From the NCBI RefSeq assembly GCF_902167145.1, contig NC_050097.1, positions 230,473,034 through 230,537,033 on the forward strand: a DNA stretch of 64,000 nucleotides. Reading direction: 5' to 3'. Shown here piece by piece: positions 1 to 9,976 of the stretch. A program made the position numbers and the translations under genes. The notes beneath the pieces were generated by a model. It did not search any database. It was given only the letters and a program-made list of their open reading frames with translations, and had not been told where the DNA came from. Source of the stretch: Zea mays. Its lineage: Eukaryota; Streptophyta; Magnoliopsida; Poales; Poaceae. Positions within the stretch are counted from its first letter, which is position 1. Every line of letters starts with the position of its first letter.

Positions 1-1620
1 ATTACAAAGTCAATGCATGATAAGTACCTTTGCTTATCTCTTCGCTCGCAAAAAGCGCCACAAGGTATTCTCACATCTTCACTTCCCTGTATGCTAACCA
101 AGTTCTCAAACTTTTTTTGTCATTGACCTCTCTACTAGACCCCATGCTATCTAATTTTATAATAAGTAAAATAACTTCCTTGTAGTCCAAACCAGGTTGG
201 TAACTTGGTATCCTCCTCCATTCCTAAATAAATCAGTTCTTACAGTTGTATTAGGTTAAACTTTTAGATTTTTAGTATAATTTATAGAAAACACCACACA
301 TATACTGGTATCATTATATACTCAAAAATATATAGCAGTTCTCGTTTTGGATCTGTCCAAGGTTATTATTATTAAGAAACTACAAAGGGTTCTTTAGCTC
401 CATTTTTTCTAGAACACACAAGAGAGTTGAACATTTTTTAGATCAAGAGAAGAAAATGTCTTATATGAAGACCAAGTACAAGGCGCTATATAAGCAGCCA
501 AGAAACTTATACACACCACCATTGCTGACATGCTCAGCACCTCTGTCGTCGCGGCTGTCGTGCGCGCGCAGCCTAGGGACTTCTGCGTCATCAAGCAGGA
601 GTGGACTGTCGTCCGCATCCAGTTCGCCTCCTTGCATTCCTGGTAGGCTTATCGCCACAGCCTCTGCTTTTTTGTCCTGTCACTCGTTCTTGTTAGTGGA
701 TGTGTTAATGCTTGGATGTCCAACAATTAACATTAGAAAGGGAATTATGTTTTTTTTAAAACATTGTTTCTTCAATGCCAGTGTTTTTTCATCTGGTCTA
801 TTTGCGAACTGTAATTGTAGAAGAACAAATGGGAATTCTTCATGTTCCTCACTCTAGAACATTTTCGCAATGATCATTAATGGATCTGTTTTTGTTGTAG
901 GAATTGTAAGAGGTCTAGATTCTCCATCATCCTGTGGTGTTTGGATTCATTATTCTGCATTTCAGCATCTAGGTGGTTTCATTTCTCGCACTGGATTGTT
1001 TCCTTTTCACTGGTGTTGCAGTTCTTACAGTTGTTTAAGCACCACATGTAAAGTTTTTTTAAAAAAATTATATTTCTTTTACCAGATAAACTTGGTTAGC
1101 TTTTACGGAGTGATTTTGTATTGTTTGTAAGATTGTAAATATTGTTTGATCACTAACTGAAACACCAACCATGGAATGATTTTTCAGGCATGTGGACCTC
1201 TCTGGTTCTTTTTATACGTCGTTAGAGATTTACAGTTGTTTATTTTTTGTTTACCGACCACAGCAAATAATTATGATCATAAATACATGGACTTATTGAT
1301 TAGTTTCTAGCAGTCTGGCAAATTATGTTCAATGTTTGGAACGGACGACGGTTCCTCTGCTACAGTACAGATGAGACAATGTCCTATGAGTTTAATTGTA
1401 AAAAATTGTTACCTAAATATTTCCTTTCCCATTTGAGATGACCTACAGAGTTTACTCAAAGATGCTTACAATATTTATCCCACTTTGTGGGTGAGGTTGC
1501 TCCTTTCTTTTCATTAAATGTAGCTATGTGACTACCTTTGTTTTTATGCGATAGACAAACTAATAGCTATTATATTTGCAGAGTTCCTTTTTTGCATATT
1601 TTATGTGCCTTGAAGTACAG

Positions 1621-1729
1621 GCACTTGTTCCAGCTGGTTCTCCTAATGCTAATAAGAGTAAATCCAGAGGAAATGACCCGGATGATGATCTGTGTCTTAT
1701 GGATCCAGATGGCAACAATCTGAAACCTG
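1621..1729 (+). pseudogene. captured exon of unidentified gene
   Basis: Open 109-bp stretch with an acceptor (TACAG) before it and a donor (GTAACT) after it. It encodes an acidic, polar segment including KSKSRGNDPDDD and LCLMDPDGNN. A possible following exon begins after the CATAG acceptor near 1827. I do not recognise the gene. It lies in the Helitron in the same orientation as the element, and no start codon or full frame is associated with it. Confidence 0.45.
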
Positions 1730-2322
1730 GTAACTTTTCTTGTGCTCACTAATATGTGTTCGTGGATGTAATGTTAATGCTCTATTTCTTATTTTCTTAT
1801 GTGTTCCTATCCTGTTTACACATAGTACCTTTGCTGAACTGGGTACATTGAATGAAGCTCTTCAAGAATTAATCAATAGAATCAGGCATACTTCATGATA
1901 TAGAACACTGCAACCCAAACTCGAATATTTGGCTGCCATGTTTGTTCTTCGAAATCTGCCTGATGGAACAGAGAAGCTCTGTTCGATTAATTAGTAGTCT
2001 CATCAAGCAATGATGACTTTAGTGCATTAAGTTGCTGGCCTTTAGACGGGATGCATGGTTAGATTAGCAAGGTTAAGTTAACACTATAGTAAGATCCATT
2101 TTGTGCATGTATATTCATGTTTAGTTGTTTATAATCTGAAATATGGCATGAGCAACAAATCCACCCTCCCGCTCGCTTCCTAGCCTCGTCGCCATGGCGT
2201 CCTGGCTGACGTCGTGGATGCCAAGCCCATGCCTGCGTTGAAAGAGAGGGAGACCAGAGACACCCAGTGGCCCTGGCGGTAGTAGTGCCAAGGTTCTATT
2301 CACTGTGAGTCCGCGACGCGCC

Positions 2323-2628
2323 ATGGATCGCGTGCAGCCGACGATTCCTCCGCTGCCATCTGGTATGGACGGACCTTAACTCCTCGCCTGACAGCTTTGT
2401 CTGTGCTTCCTGATCTGATTATGTGTGTTCCTCTCTCTACATTACTCTATATAAGCCCACAAACAGACGACTCTGACGGCGAATTGGAGCGCTTCGAGAG
2501 CGGCGACGCGTTCAATGTTCCGGTTAGATGGGATCTTTGGCGATCGAAGCTTGCTAGCAACTTTCACGGATGTAGCTTCCATACGAAGACATGGCACCTC
2601 TTCAGGCAGCAGTTGCCGTTGTTCAAAG
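2323..2628 (+). pseudogene. captured two-exon fragment, unidentified gene start
   Basis: ATG at 2323 opens a 40-bp exon (MDRVQPTIPPLPS plus one base) with a GT donor at 2363. The next exon, 2467-2628, follows an ACAG acceptor and ends at a GT donor (AAAG|GTATCG). The phases fit: the join makes an Asp codon, and translation continues through GELERFESGDAF, VRWDLWRSKL and FRQQLPLFK. This looks like the 5' end of a real plant gene, but I do not recognise the family. No matching downstream exon is present; the next coding piece is a kinase, which suggests an independent capture or a chimera. Confidence 0.5.
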
Positions 2629-2865
2629 GTATCGTAGTTTAACACACAAGTTATTGCGGGTTGCCAAAAAAAGAACAATATCACATCTTTTTGTTACCAT
2701 TCTACTTTAATTTGCTAAAAGGAAAAGGCTCTAAAGAGAAGGTCAATGTTGAGTTGTAACTCATTTGTATCTTTTTTGGTGCTTAGTGGGAAGTAAAATA
2801 CTCCTTATGAAAGTGTCGTGGAGTTTTTGTTTCGAATCCTAATTTGGCAGACACGATAACTCTGC

Positions 2866-3418
2866 ATGCAAGGTCTGAGTCTTACTATTGCCACTGATAC
2901 CCATCCTATGCTCGCTGAACTACTACAGAGATGCTGGCAGAAAGATCCTGCTCTAAGACCAACCTTTGCAGAGATTATGGATACACCAAACTCTATAAAG
3001 GAGGTGTGTGTTCACACAAAGAACTACATGCATTTACCCCGTTTTTAGTTTCATCTTATTCTATATTTTTTTCACACGATTTATTTCCAGGTGGTTCGGA
3101 GTTCTGTGCATCACAAGAGGCATTTAGGTCGATCTCACTCTTCTTCGAGTTTATGCGCGCTGCCCAGGACAACATCACAGCGCTGATGGAGTTGGACGGT
3201 GTCATCAGGCTCGACTGGATCTAGATGGGATGGACCCTGCTTGCGCTGAAGGAGAGAGAGAGGGCGTACTTGGCTTGCAGGGGATCGTAGTAAGGTTCAT
3301 CTTTTTCATGGGTCATGTCAGATTACACAACTTCAGTTATTTCAGTCTTTGCGAGAGAAGTACCAAAATAATTTTACTTCATGGCTACTCTCAGATGTGT
3401 TCATGTCGCTACCACTAA
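2866..3418 (+). pseudogene. Raf-like (TKL) protein kinase C-terminal fragment
   Basis: The exon 2866-3003 encodes the end of a kinase catalytic domain: THPMLAELLQRCWQKDP, ALRPTFAEIMD and SIKE. The CW(Q)xDPxxRPxFxEI pattern is subdomain XI of plant Raf-like/dual-specificity kinases. A GT donor follows at 3004. After a TTTCCAG acceptor the reading continues from 3091 as VVRSSVHHKRHLGRSHSSSS, a basic, serine-rich tail. The frame then stays open to 3418 through what is probably intron-like or non-coding sequence. Subdomains I-X, including the ATP site and the HRD and DFG motifs, are absent, and an in-frame TAA lies just upstream, so this is a captured fragment that cannot make a kinase. Confidence 0.7.
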
Positions 3419-3606
3419 TCATATAAGGGTAACAATGTATTTGTTAGCAAACAATTTTTGAGATATTAAAGTCGGTGGTAATATAAGTGTTGTTTGTTTT
3501 TATATAACCGTTATGCACTAACATTTTGCTGAGTATTTTGTGTGCCGTTGCAAAGCACAGACATATACCTATAACACACATATGTACATATCGTGTTATT
3601 ACGGTT

Positions 3607-3633
3607 CCGTTGCAACGCACGGGCACTTACCTA

Positions 3634-3634
<1 letters not shown>
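3607..3634 (+). other. Helitron 3' terminus
   Basis: A 28-base match to the maize Helitron 3' end consensus, ending in CTAG with T as the next base. Insertion between A and T is the rule for Helitrons; here the following TA repeat supplies the T. A degenerate second copy of the same motif lies about 60 bases upstream at 3545-3572. Confidence 0.8.

Positions 3635-3730
<96 letters not shown>
3635..3730. repeat. (TA)n followed by (GA)n microsatellite
   Basis: About 32 TA units (3635-3698) run directly into about 16 GA units (3699-3730). The Helitron end abuts the TA tract, so the element inserted in or beside it. ORFs of repeated Ile-Tyr read through this tract are meaningless. Confidence 0.95.
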
Positions 3731-3732
<2 letters not shown>

Positions 3733-4368
3733 TTATTGGTTCTATACATCACTGACGAACACAACATAGGCAAACAACAAATCATGAAAAATGTAAAGCC
3801 AAAATGTGCAATTGTTTTTTGGTAACCCCAGTGGCAATGGGGTCGATATATGGTGTCGTTTAGTCTAGGTGCTGCAGTGGGAACGGTAATGGTTCTGAAG
3901 CTTTAATTTAGTTAGCTATGGATATTTGTTGTGTTTTATCTACTAAAATTCTACTACGATTTACCGTGACTAGGACGTGTTAGAATTTGGCTAGGTTTGT
4001 TTTTTAATATGACTATGATGCCTGACAAGAATCATAGGCTCAGACAAATTTGCATACGTCCAAAACTTAGTAAAATCCATCTTATATCTAAATTCAAGTC
4101 CATCTCATGTTTGGGGTGTTCAAAATAAGCGATTGAGCAGCATATTAAGCATCAGGAACACTAGTAGTTCGTTGGCGTGTTTTGCCCATGGGGTAGATGG
4201 GCATATCTTAGAATACTTTGTGGAAGGCATATTTGTACCATAAGATGTGTAGCTAGGTAAGATAGTGCAATGACAACATCTCCTCTCAACGGCTAAAATG
4301 ATGCTTGCTCCTACAAACACACAACTACAACTTTTAAAGTCCGGTAGAAACCCCTTTTGGGGTAGCGG
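3731..4368. other. no recognisable gene
   Basis: AT-rich single-copy-looking sequence with short ORFs only. I see no coding exon, RNA gene or clear transposon terminus in it. Confidence 0.5.
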
Positions 4369-4768
4369 ACACTACTGGAGAACGGAGATTATGTCCATCA
4401 CTTTTTGTTCCGATTGTTTTAAAACCGATGTTGATCCAAGAATCAATACCCATTTTAAATGTCGTGTCCATACAGAGCATATTAGTACCAGTTGGTTTCT
4501 TCAACTAGTTTATATCAAGTTTTTAGTACTGATTCAAGACACAAACTAATGATGAGTACAAATATCTTTAGTACTAGTTTTACCAAAGAACCAGTACTAA
4601 AGTTCAACCCTTTAATATGAGTTGGAAACATCAACTGGTACTAAAGACATCAAGCTGACACCATAAACATAGACACCGTACCCTTTTTTACCAGTTCAAG
4701 TAAAAAACCAGTACTAAAAAGTATTTTTTCCATTCCCGCCTAAAAGCTTATCAAGGTTCTCCAGTTCC
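4369..4768. mobile_element. CACTA-like non-autonomous fragment
   Basis: Starts with CACTACTGGAGAACGGAG, which has the form of a CACTA terminal repeat. The next 350 bases carry many short direct and inverted copies of an AACCAGTACTAAAG-type motif, for example around 4490, 4575, 4590, 4630 and 4705, as in CACTA subterminal regions. An inverted copy of ACTGGAGAAC lies near 4758-4767. The right end lacks TAGTG and no 3-bp target duplication is evident, so the element is truncated or degenerate. Confidence 0.45.
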
Positions 4769-5419
4769 CACCAAAATGTACTAAAGTTTCCTAAATTTTG
4801 ACCTTCCTCCAAGCCTTTCTCATTCATGAGCACCACCACTTAGTGTCTGAATGTCTGGGTTTGAGAACATCACACGCAGTAGTGATGTTCTATCCCTTGG
4901 TGTGCACATTGAAAACTCTTATGTACTATTCTTGTGGACCTCCGCTATAGAGTTTGTATTTTTTACTCACTCGCAAACTGATATCTGTCCCTGTCTTTGT
5001 TAATGTTTTAATGTTTTTATAGGAATTTTCTAACATTAATATCTATGAAATAGAGAAGAACTTGAATGCAAGTAAATAAGAAAATGTGTCCACCTATCAA
5101 CTAGCTCTTTGTTGAATATATCTTTGTAATTCCAGCGTTAAGGGCATCTTCACCCTTGGCTAGAGACCCTCTCTCGGAGATGAAGAACGAACCATGGCAA
5201 AAAAAAAATAAAGTAGGGTTGAAGAAATAATGGAGATGAAAAAGGAATTGAGACAAAAAAAAGAACTTTCTTGTCTATTTGTACTAGAAAAACATGTACT
5301 ACTCCCTTTGGATTTCATAAAGTGTCATGAGTTTGATAAGAAAGAAAGGAACTACCTGGAACTTTGTAAAAATGTCTCATTAGAAAGAACTTCCATGTAG
5401 ATTTGAATGCGCACATATT

Positions 5420-5423
<4 letters not shown>
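4769..5423. other. no recognisable gene
   Basis: AT-rich intergenic sequence. A stretch near 5298-5330 (ACTACTCCCTTTGGATTTC) resembles the edge of a decayed Stowaway MITE, but no partner end is visible. Confidence 0.4.

Positions 5424-5478
<55 letters not shown>
5424..5478. repeat. (TA)n microsatellite flanking element A'
   Basis: TA repeat with a few interruptions. Further TA tracts follow A' (5735-5760) and separate elements A and B (7571-7590), so A', A and B all sit in TA-rich target DNA. Confidence 0.9.
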
Positions 5479-5733
5479 GGATCCCTAGGCTTCCAATAGC
5501 TCGGCGAAAGCCCTGACCCGATGTTACCAACCGGTTCAGCTGCACCAGGTCCGAAGCGTCTATAAAAGAAGCTCCAGATCGCTAAGGTTCGGTTTTAGCG
5601 ATGCCGACAGTTACGCCCCCACCCCAAGAGGCGCGCACGGCGGTGGATCCTGGGAGCAAGCGCGCGACGACGGATCTGGGGACACGCTCGCGATGGCGGA
5701 TCCGAGGGACACGCTCGCGCTGGTGGACCCCTG
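5479..5733 (+). mobile_element. partial copy (A') of the TA-flanked element family
   Basis: Near-identical to the first 255 bases of element A (from 5761): terminal GGATCCCTAGGCTTCC, then CTCGGCGAAAGCCCT, a TATAAAAG box at 5561-5568, a conserved leader ending TTTTAGCGATG, and the start of a GC-rich region. It stops abruptly at CCCCTGAG against a TA repeat. The matching point in A continues into more GC-rich sequence, so A' is a truncated or partly duplicated copy. Confidence 0.7.
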
Positions 5734-5760
5734 AGCTATATATATATAGTATATATATAT

Positions 5761-7570
5761 GAATCTCTGGGTTTCTAATAGCTCGGCGAAAGCTCTGATC
5801 CGATGTTACCAACCGGTTCAGCCGCACCTAGTCCGAAGCATTTATAAAAGAAGCTCCAGATCGCTAGGGTTCAGTTTTAGCGACGTCGACAGTTATGCCC
5901 CCACCCCGGAGAGGCGCGCACGGCGGTGGATCCTGGGAGCAAGCGCGCGACGGTGGATCTGGGGGACACGCTCGCGATGGCGGATCCGGGAGACACGCTC
6001 GCGCCGGCGGACCCCTGAGGCCAGCGCGCGGCAATGGCCCCCTGAGGCCAGCGCGCGACGATGGCCCCGCTGAGGCACGCACAGTGGCGAGGTGGGAGCG
6101 GCTGCGGCATCGGATCCCGAGGGCACGCACGCGGCGGCGGCCCCATCAGGTGCACACGACGACGAGGTGGCAGCGGCCACGGCGACGGATCTCGAGGGGC
6201 ACGAGCGCGGAATCGTCTTCCTGAGGTGCACGCGGCAGCGACCCCTTGAGTTGCGCATGACGGTGAGGTGGGAGCGGCTGTGGTAGAGCGACGACAGATC
6301 TTGGGGGCACGTGAGCAACGACGGCACCCCTAAGGCATGCATGACGGCGAGGTGGGAGCGGCTGATGTGACGGATCTCGGGATGCACGCGCGCGAGGGTC
6401 GACCCCTAAGCGCGTACGACTGTGATGCCATCCAAGGTGGGAGCGGCGATGGCGGACTTCCCTAGGTGCGAGAGACGACGACAGCCTCCCCTAGGCGCGA
6501 AGTGGTGGCGCATCCCAGATGCGATGCAACGGTTCCGCGGGGCGGCGGTCCTATTTTTATGCTATTTTGTATACATATTTATACCAATGTCAATAGATTT
6601 TTATGACTTATATTTCAGTTCATGGCTCCGCTTCCGTCTACTTGTCTGTTTATGATATTTCTATTCACATTTTACGCAAACAGTTTATTGATTTTATGCA
6701 TTATCTCATTTACTTAATTCAGTGTGTATTGAGTTTCTACCATTTATGCCATATTTATAAGATATATTTACGACCCACACATTTACGCAACAAAATAGAA
6801 ATTTAAAAAAAGGTAAGCGCTCTATGTAATACGGTCATTTGCCACAATTCCATAAATCTCGCGTATGCCGATCCATTTTCTTTTCAACTCACATTGTTGT
6901 CATCCTAAATTTGTGCACATACAGTAGGAAACATATTTTTTACACAGCCTAGTATATATCATAAACTGGTTCTAACGAGCCTTGATACATGGATGTTGGA
7001 GAGATCCTATATTTATGAAGTAAATAAAGTATTTAAATCAGATTTTTTTTCCATACATGTTTTCGTTATGAAATAGATCGATGATTTACACCAAAATTCA
7101 TACACATTTACGTTGTTTTGGTTCACGTTTTACGTTGAAATCCGTGTGAGCTCCCACGCACGATTGGCTCCATATCTTCTGTTCCGATATATACGGTAAC
7201 TTCCAGCTTCATGGGCGCGCTAATCACGGTGGTTTGTGGACCCACCTGAACGAACCAATGAAATGTTTGTTACCGCTCTCCTGTTATGCAAGTCTGAACC
7301 ATTAAGTATGCTAGCATAAACACGAGTAGGAACCAACTACCCGACCAGCGAACACGACGCTGACCCACCTTCGTCCATCCGAACTCGACCCCACCACGTG
7401 CGCACCTTCTGTTTACGCAAAATATAACACATGTTTACACGTGCATAAACGTGCCCCACAATCGCGCAAACGCATGCGCCTCACTGGTCCAATCTGACCA
7501 CGCGCGTGACCACTACCCTGGCTGGGGCTTCCCATGCCTATCGGAAGCCCTGAGCTTCCATTACCAACAT
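5761..7570 (+). mobile_element. element A, unclassified TA-flanked element
   Basis: The left end (GAATCTCTGGGTTTCTAATA then GGCGAAAGC) and right end (GGGGCTTCCCATGCC then GGAAGCCCTGAGCTTCC near 7523-7562) carry imperfect inverted terminal segments that can also fold as local hairpins. Both ends abut TA repeats. In order it holds: a TATAAAAG promoter-like box at 5843, a conserved leader, a GC-rich region (about 5890-6545) of degenerate repeats around GCGCGCGACGGTGG, then an AT-rich region with TTTACGC/TTTATGC motifs. A segment near 6950-7040 (TATATATCATAAACTGGTTC) also occurs in elements C and D. No transposase coding is visible. I cannot assign it to a superfamily. Confidence 0.6.
5841..5880 (+). 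promoter_or_regulatory. conserved TATA box and leader module of the A/B/C family
   Basis: TATAAAAG at 5843-5850 is followed by GAAGCTCCAGATCGCTAGGG and TTCAGTTTTAGCG. Related modules occur at 5561 (A'), 7822 (B: TATAAAAA, then GGGATTAGGTTTTAGCGG) and 44848 (C: TATAAAAGAAG, then GCGCTAGGGTTCAGATTTTG). Conservation across copies with different downstream DNA suggests a functional promoter and 5' leader. Promoter activity is inferred. Confidence 0.5.
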
Positions 7571-7821
7571 CATATATATATATATATAGATGTAGTATTT
7601 AGAGCCCTGGGCTCTATTTAACTACAGGAAGCCCCGACCAGGTGTGCAGACCACACCGGACCCTTTTTGGCTTATTGTACCTACCTGTGCTTACGCTAAA
7701 TTATAATACGAGTTATGCTGATGTGTGTATCAGTTTATGCAAATATAGTCTGCGCGTATTACGTGAATTGGGCCCACGATCCTGCCCACGCGCTCACGAT
7801 TATCTAGTCCCACGCCGTCAC

Positions 7822-7860
7822 TATAAAAACACCCCCACGCCGCCAGGGATTAGGTTTTAG
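7822..7860 (+). promoter_or_regulatory. TATA box and leader of element B
   Basis: TATAAAAA at 7822-7829 and the leader GGGATTAGGTTTTAGCGG match the module of elements A and C. They stand about 120 bases before the cargo ORF. Use as its promoter is inferred from position. Confidence 0.45.
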
Positions 7861-7945
7861 CGGCGGCGGCGGTTCCCTCGGGCGTGCGAGCAGGCGCCCG
7901 TGAGCAGGAGAGCCCCGGCTGCCGTGGCGCTCTCCAGCCGGCGGA

Positions 7946-8494
7946 TTGGCGGACGTGGAGGGGCGCGAGGAGGAGGAGCCTCAGCGTCCGCGGCGGTACA
8001 GCTTCAGGAGGCACCGGTCGGGCGCGGCGGAGTGGGCGGCGGTGGTGTTGTTCATGGTGCTGGCGGTCGTGGTGCTGCTGGACGTCGTGGTCGTCCTTGT
8101 GGTGGTGCTGCTGCAGCCCCGCACGCCGTACGTGGCGGTGCGGGCGGCGAGCCTGTACGTGCTGGTGTACGGGCAGACGGGGGCGCTGGACGACGTGCAG
8201 GTCACGGTCCTACCCGTTCTGCGTGCCTGCCAGGGGCGTCCTCCCGCTGGCGTACGTGGTGCGCGCGCAGGGCGCCCCGCTGGGCGACGCCGGCAGCGCC
8301 GCCATGGAGGTCGCGCTCCGCGACGGCGTGGTGCCGTTCCGGGTGGAGGGGAGGCCCAGACGCGATGGAAGGTCGCGGGGATCGTCGGCGTCGACCAGTG
8401 GACGCGCCTGGCGTGCCAGCTCCGCTTCTTCTGGCCCAACGGCACCGTGCTCCCCTTCAGATGCAGCTCCAAGTCCAAGCTCTTGTTCTTCTGA
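7946..8494 (+). pseudogene. LEA_2 / NDR1-HIN1-like (NHL) gene copy, frameshifted
   Basis: The frame from 7946 begins MADVEGREEEEPQRPRRYSF. It has a basic stretch (about residues 14-23), then a single hydrophobic membrane segment rich in Val and Leu (about 29-55), then TPYVAVRAASLYVLVYGQTG, the start of an LEA_2 beta-sandwich. The homology then moves to another frame (PLAYVVRAQGAPLGDA, then LRDGVVPFRVEG) and returns near 8373 (RWKVAGIVGVDQWTRLACQ and LRFFWPNGTVLPFRCSS) before a stop. Two compensating frameshifts thus split the middle of the domain. NHL proteins are plasma-membrane proteins linked to defence and stress. This copy lies inside element B, apparently as transduplicated cargo, and has no visible intron. 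Confidence 0.65.
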
Positions 8495-8744
8495 CCGTCG
8501 TGCCCTCTGTATTGTCGAGTGGCTACTCTTCTGACCTCAGTTCCATGGCCGGGCGTGAGCGTGACGGATCAAGATTCAGGAACAGCAAATGGCTTCATCG
8601 TTTTCTTTCTTGTCTTGGGTTCGTTCAGTTATTAATTCACCCCCATGTCGCATGTATAGGTCGGCAAAAAAAAGATTTTGTCTTTGGGTTCTTTCTTATT
8701 GCATTTTACGCTTCCACTAAAAAGCAAGTACCACATTCGTCGTT

Positions 8745-9120
8745 TTAAAACAGATCATTGATTTACGCTAAAATTCGTATCCATTTACGCTGTTTCGGAC
8801 CACGTCTTACGCTTAAATCCACCTGACCTAGAACCCGAGCACGATCGGAGCGCGATTTTCACGCCGTAATTTAGGCCACATTCGTGGTTACGAAATAGAT
8901 TGATGATGTACGATAAAATTTGTACCCATTTACGCTGTTTGGTTCACGTTTTACGCTAAAATTTTGACCAAGCCAAAATCCGTGCATGATCGAACGTGAT
9001 CAATTTTCACGCCGTAATTTTCGGACCCCATTCGCTGTTACAAAACAGATATATGATTTACGCTAAATTTCGTACTCATTTACGCTGTTTTAGCTCACGT
9101 TTTACGCTGGAATCCGCCCG
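8745..9120. repeat. about 148-bp tandem repeat (TTTACGCT-rich)
   Basis: Three diverged copies begin near 8745, 8897 and 9044. Each holds GATTTACGCTAAAATTCGTA, CATTTACGCTGTTT and CACGTTTTACGCT. A related single copy is in element A near 7066-7160, which supports a common origin of A and B. Confidence 0.7.
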
Positions 9121-9137
9121 AGCAGAACCCGCGAACT

Positions 9138-9520
9138 GCGGATGTAAATTAAAATTTATTTCCTTCTACTAATGCTCTCAAACCGTAACTGTCCCTTTAT
9201 TTACGCGATTATGCAACACGTCTTTCCTTATATCAAACCGATCAAGATTTATATAATGCATGGTTTATGCTATCATGTTACACATCGTTATGCAGTCGTA
9301 AACGGTTTATTTATAACGTTATGTAGTTATTAACCGCCGCCAATATCACAGATACGAACGTGGACGAGCGGCTGTAAATGAGAATTTGTTTCCTCCCGTA
9401 ACTGTGCCTTTATTTACGCGAACGTGGGGCACGTCTTTCCTTATCTCAAACCGGTGGATATTTAAATGTTGCATGGCTTACGCTATCATGTTACACAGCG
9501 TTATGCAGTCGTAAGCGGTG
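9138..9520. repeat. about 225-bp direct repeat, two copies
   Basis: Copies at about 9138-9310 and 9365-9520 share CCTTTATTTACGCGA, CACGTCTTTCCTTAT and GCTATCATGTTACACA, followed by GTTATGCAGTCGTAA. They lie in the AT-rich tail of element B. Confidence 0.65.
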
Positions 9521-9762
9521 TACACATGGTAATATTCATTCCAGTGATTCGTGGCCCAAAAGATTCCTTCTATGCATGATTTATGCACATTTCTACATAT
9601 ATTTATGCATGTGTATATTGCCTGTCACGTGTCATCCAGGATTCGTGGCTATCATATGCATGGCTGACGCATGCTGGCGTACAGTGGGCCGACCGCGACC
9701 TGGTTAGCGTCCTGGCTGGGGCTTCCCCCACTAATGGAAGCCCAGGGCTTCCATTACCTCTT

Positions 9763-9765
<3 letters not shown>

Positions 9766-9847
<82 letters not shown>
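9766..9847. repeat. (TA)n microsatellite, right flank of element B
   Basis: About 40 uninterrupted TA units directly after the hairpin end of element B. Confidence 0.95.
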
Positions 9848-9849
<2 letters not shown>

Positions 9850-9879
9850 AAATTATTAAGATGGAAATTAAAAATAACT

Positions 9880-9976
9880 TAAGTACGGTTTTTGGCTAAG
9901 ATCCGGCACTAAAGACCCTTTTGGTACCAGATTCCAAAGGTTCTAGCCAACATTTAGTAACGGTTTTTTTCGTGTG
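9880..9976. mobile_element. degenerate CACTA terminus
   Basis: Motifs such as CCGGCACTAAAGACCC, GGTACCAG and AGTAACGGTTTTTTTCGTGT have the form of CACTA subterminal repeats running into a terminal CACACGAAAAAAACCG (reverse strand). The final TAGTG is lost and no target duplication is seen. Confidence 0.3.

Larger units (their letters stand above)
1..3634 (+). mobile_element. Helitron, 3' portion with captured gene fragments
   Basis: The right end matches the maize Helitron 3' consensus as I remember it: CCGTTGCAACGCACGGG followed by CACTTACCTAG, ending in CTAG at 3631-3634 and followed by T. The short stem-loop expected just before CTAG is present. Left of it lie exon-like pieces with splice sites at 1621-1729, 2323-2362, 2467-2628, 2866-3003 and from 3091, all on the plus strand. 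They come from at least two unrelated genes, which is typical of gene-capturing maize Helitrons. No 5' TC terminus matching the consensus was found, so the element probably starts left of the window and its left limit is arbitrary. No Rep/helicase coding is visible, so it is non-autonomous. Positions 1-1620 hold no recognisable coding sequence. Confidence 0.75.
7602..9765 (+). mobile_element. element B, TA-flanked element carrying a LEA_2-like gene
   Basis: The left end GAGCCCTGGGCT, with GGAAGCCCC 13-20 bases further in, is matched in inverse by the right end (GGGGCTTCC near 9719-9727, then GGAAGCCCAGGGCTTCC at 9736-9752). The family layout is kept: TATA box at 7822, leader, GC-rich cargo (7860-8530), then an AT-rich tail of two tandem repeat families. 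The cargo is a recognisable but frameshifted LEA_2/NHL gene. TA tracts lie on both sides (7571-7590 and 9766-9847). I found no transposase, so mobilisation would need factors in trans. Confidence 0.6.

Noticed and set aside
3540..3755. ORF of repeated Ile-Tyr
   Set aside because: It is a reading of the TA/GA microsatellite. The same holds for the ORFs at 9583-9882.
5893..6387. Overlapping ORFs on both strands in the GC-rich part of element A
   Set aside because: They follow a degenerate GC-rich repeat in every frame, with no domain or codon signal.
4369..9976. One large CACTA element from the CACTACTGG end at 4369 to the degenerate end at 9976
   Set aside because: The two ends do not form a good inverted repeat, flanking triplets differ (GGA and GGT), and the interior is made of other elements.
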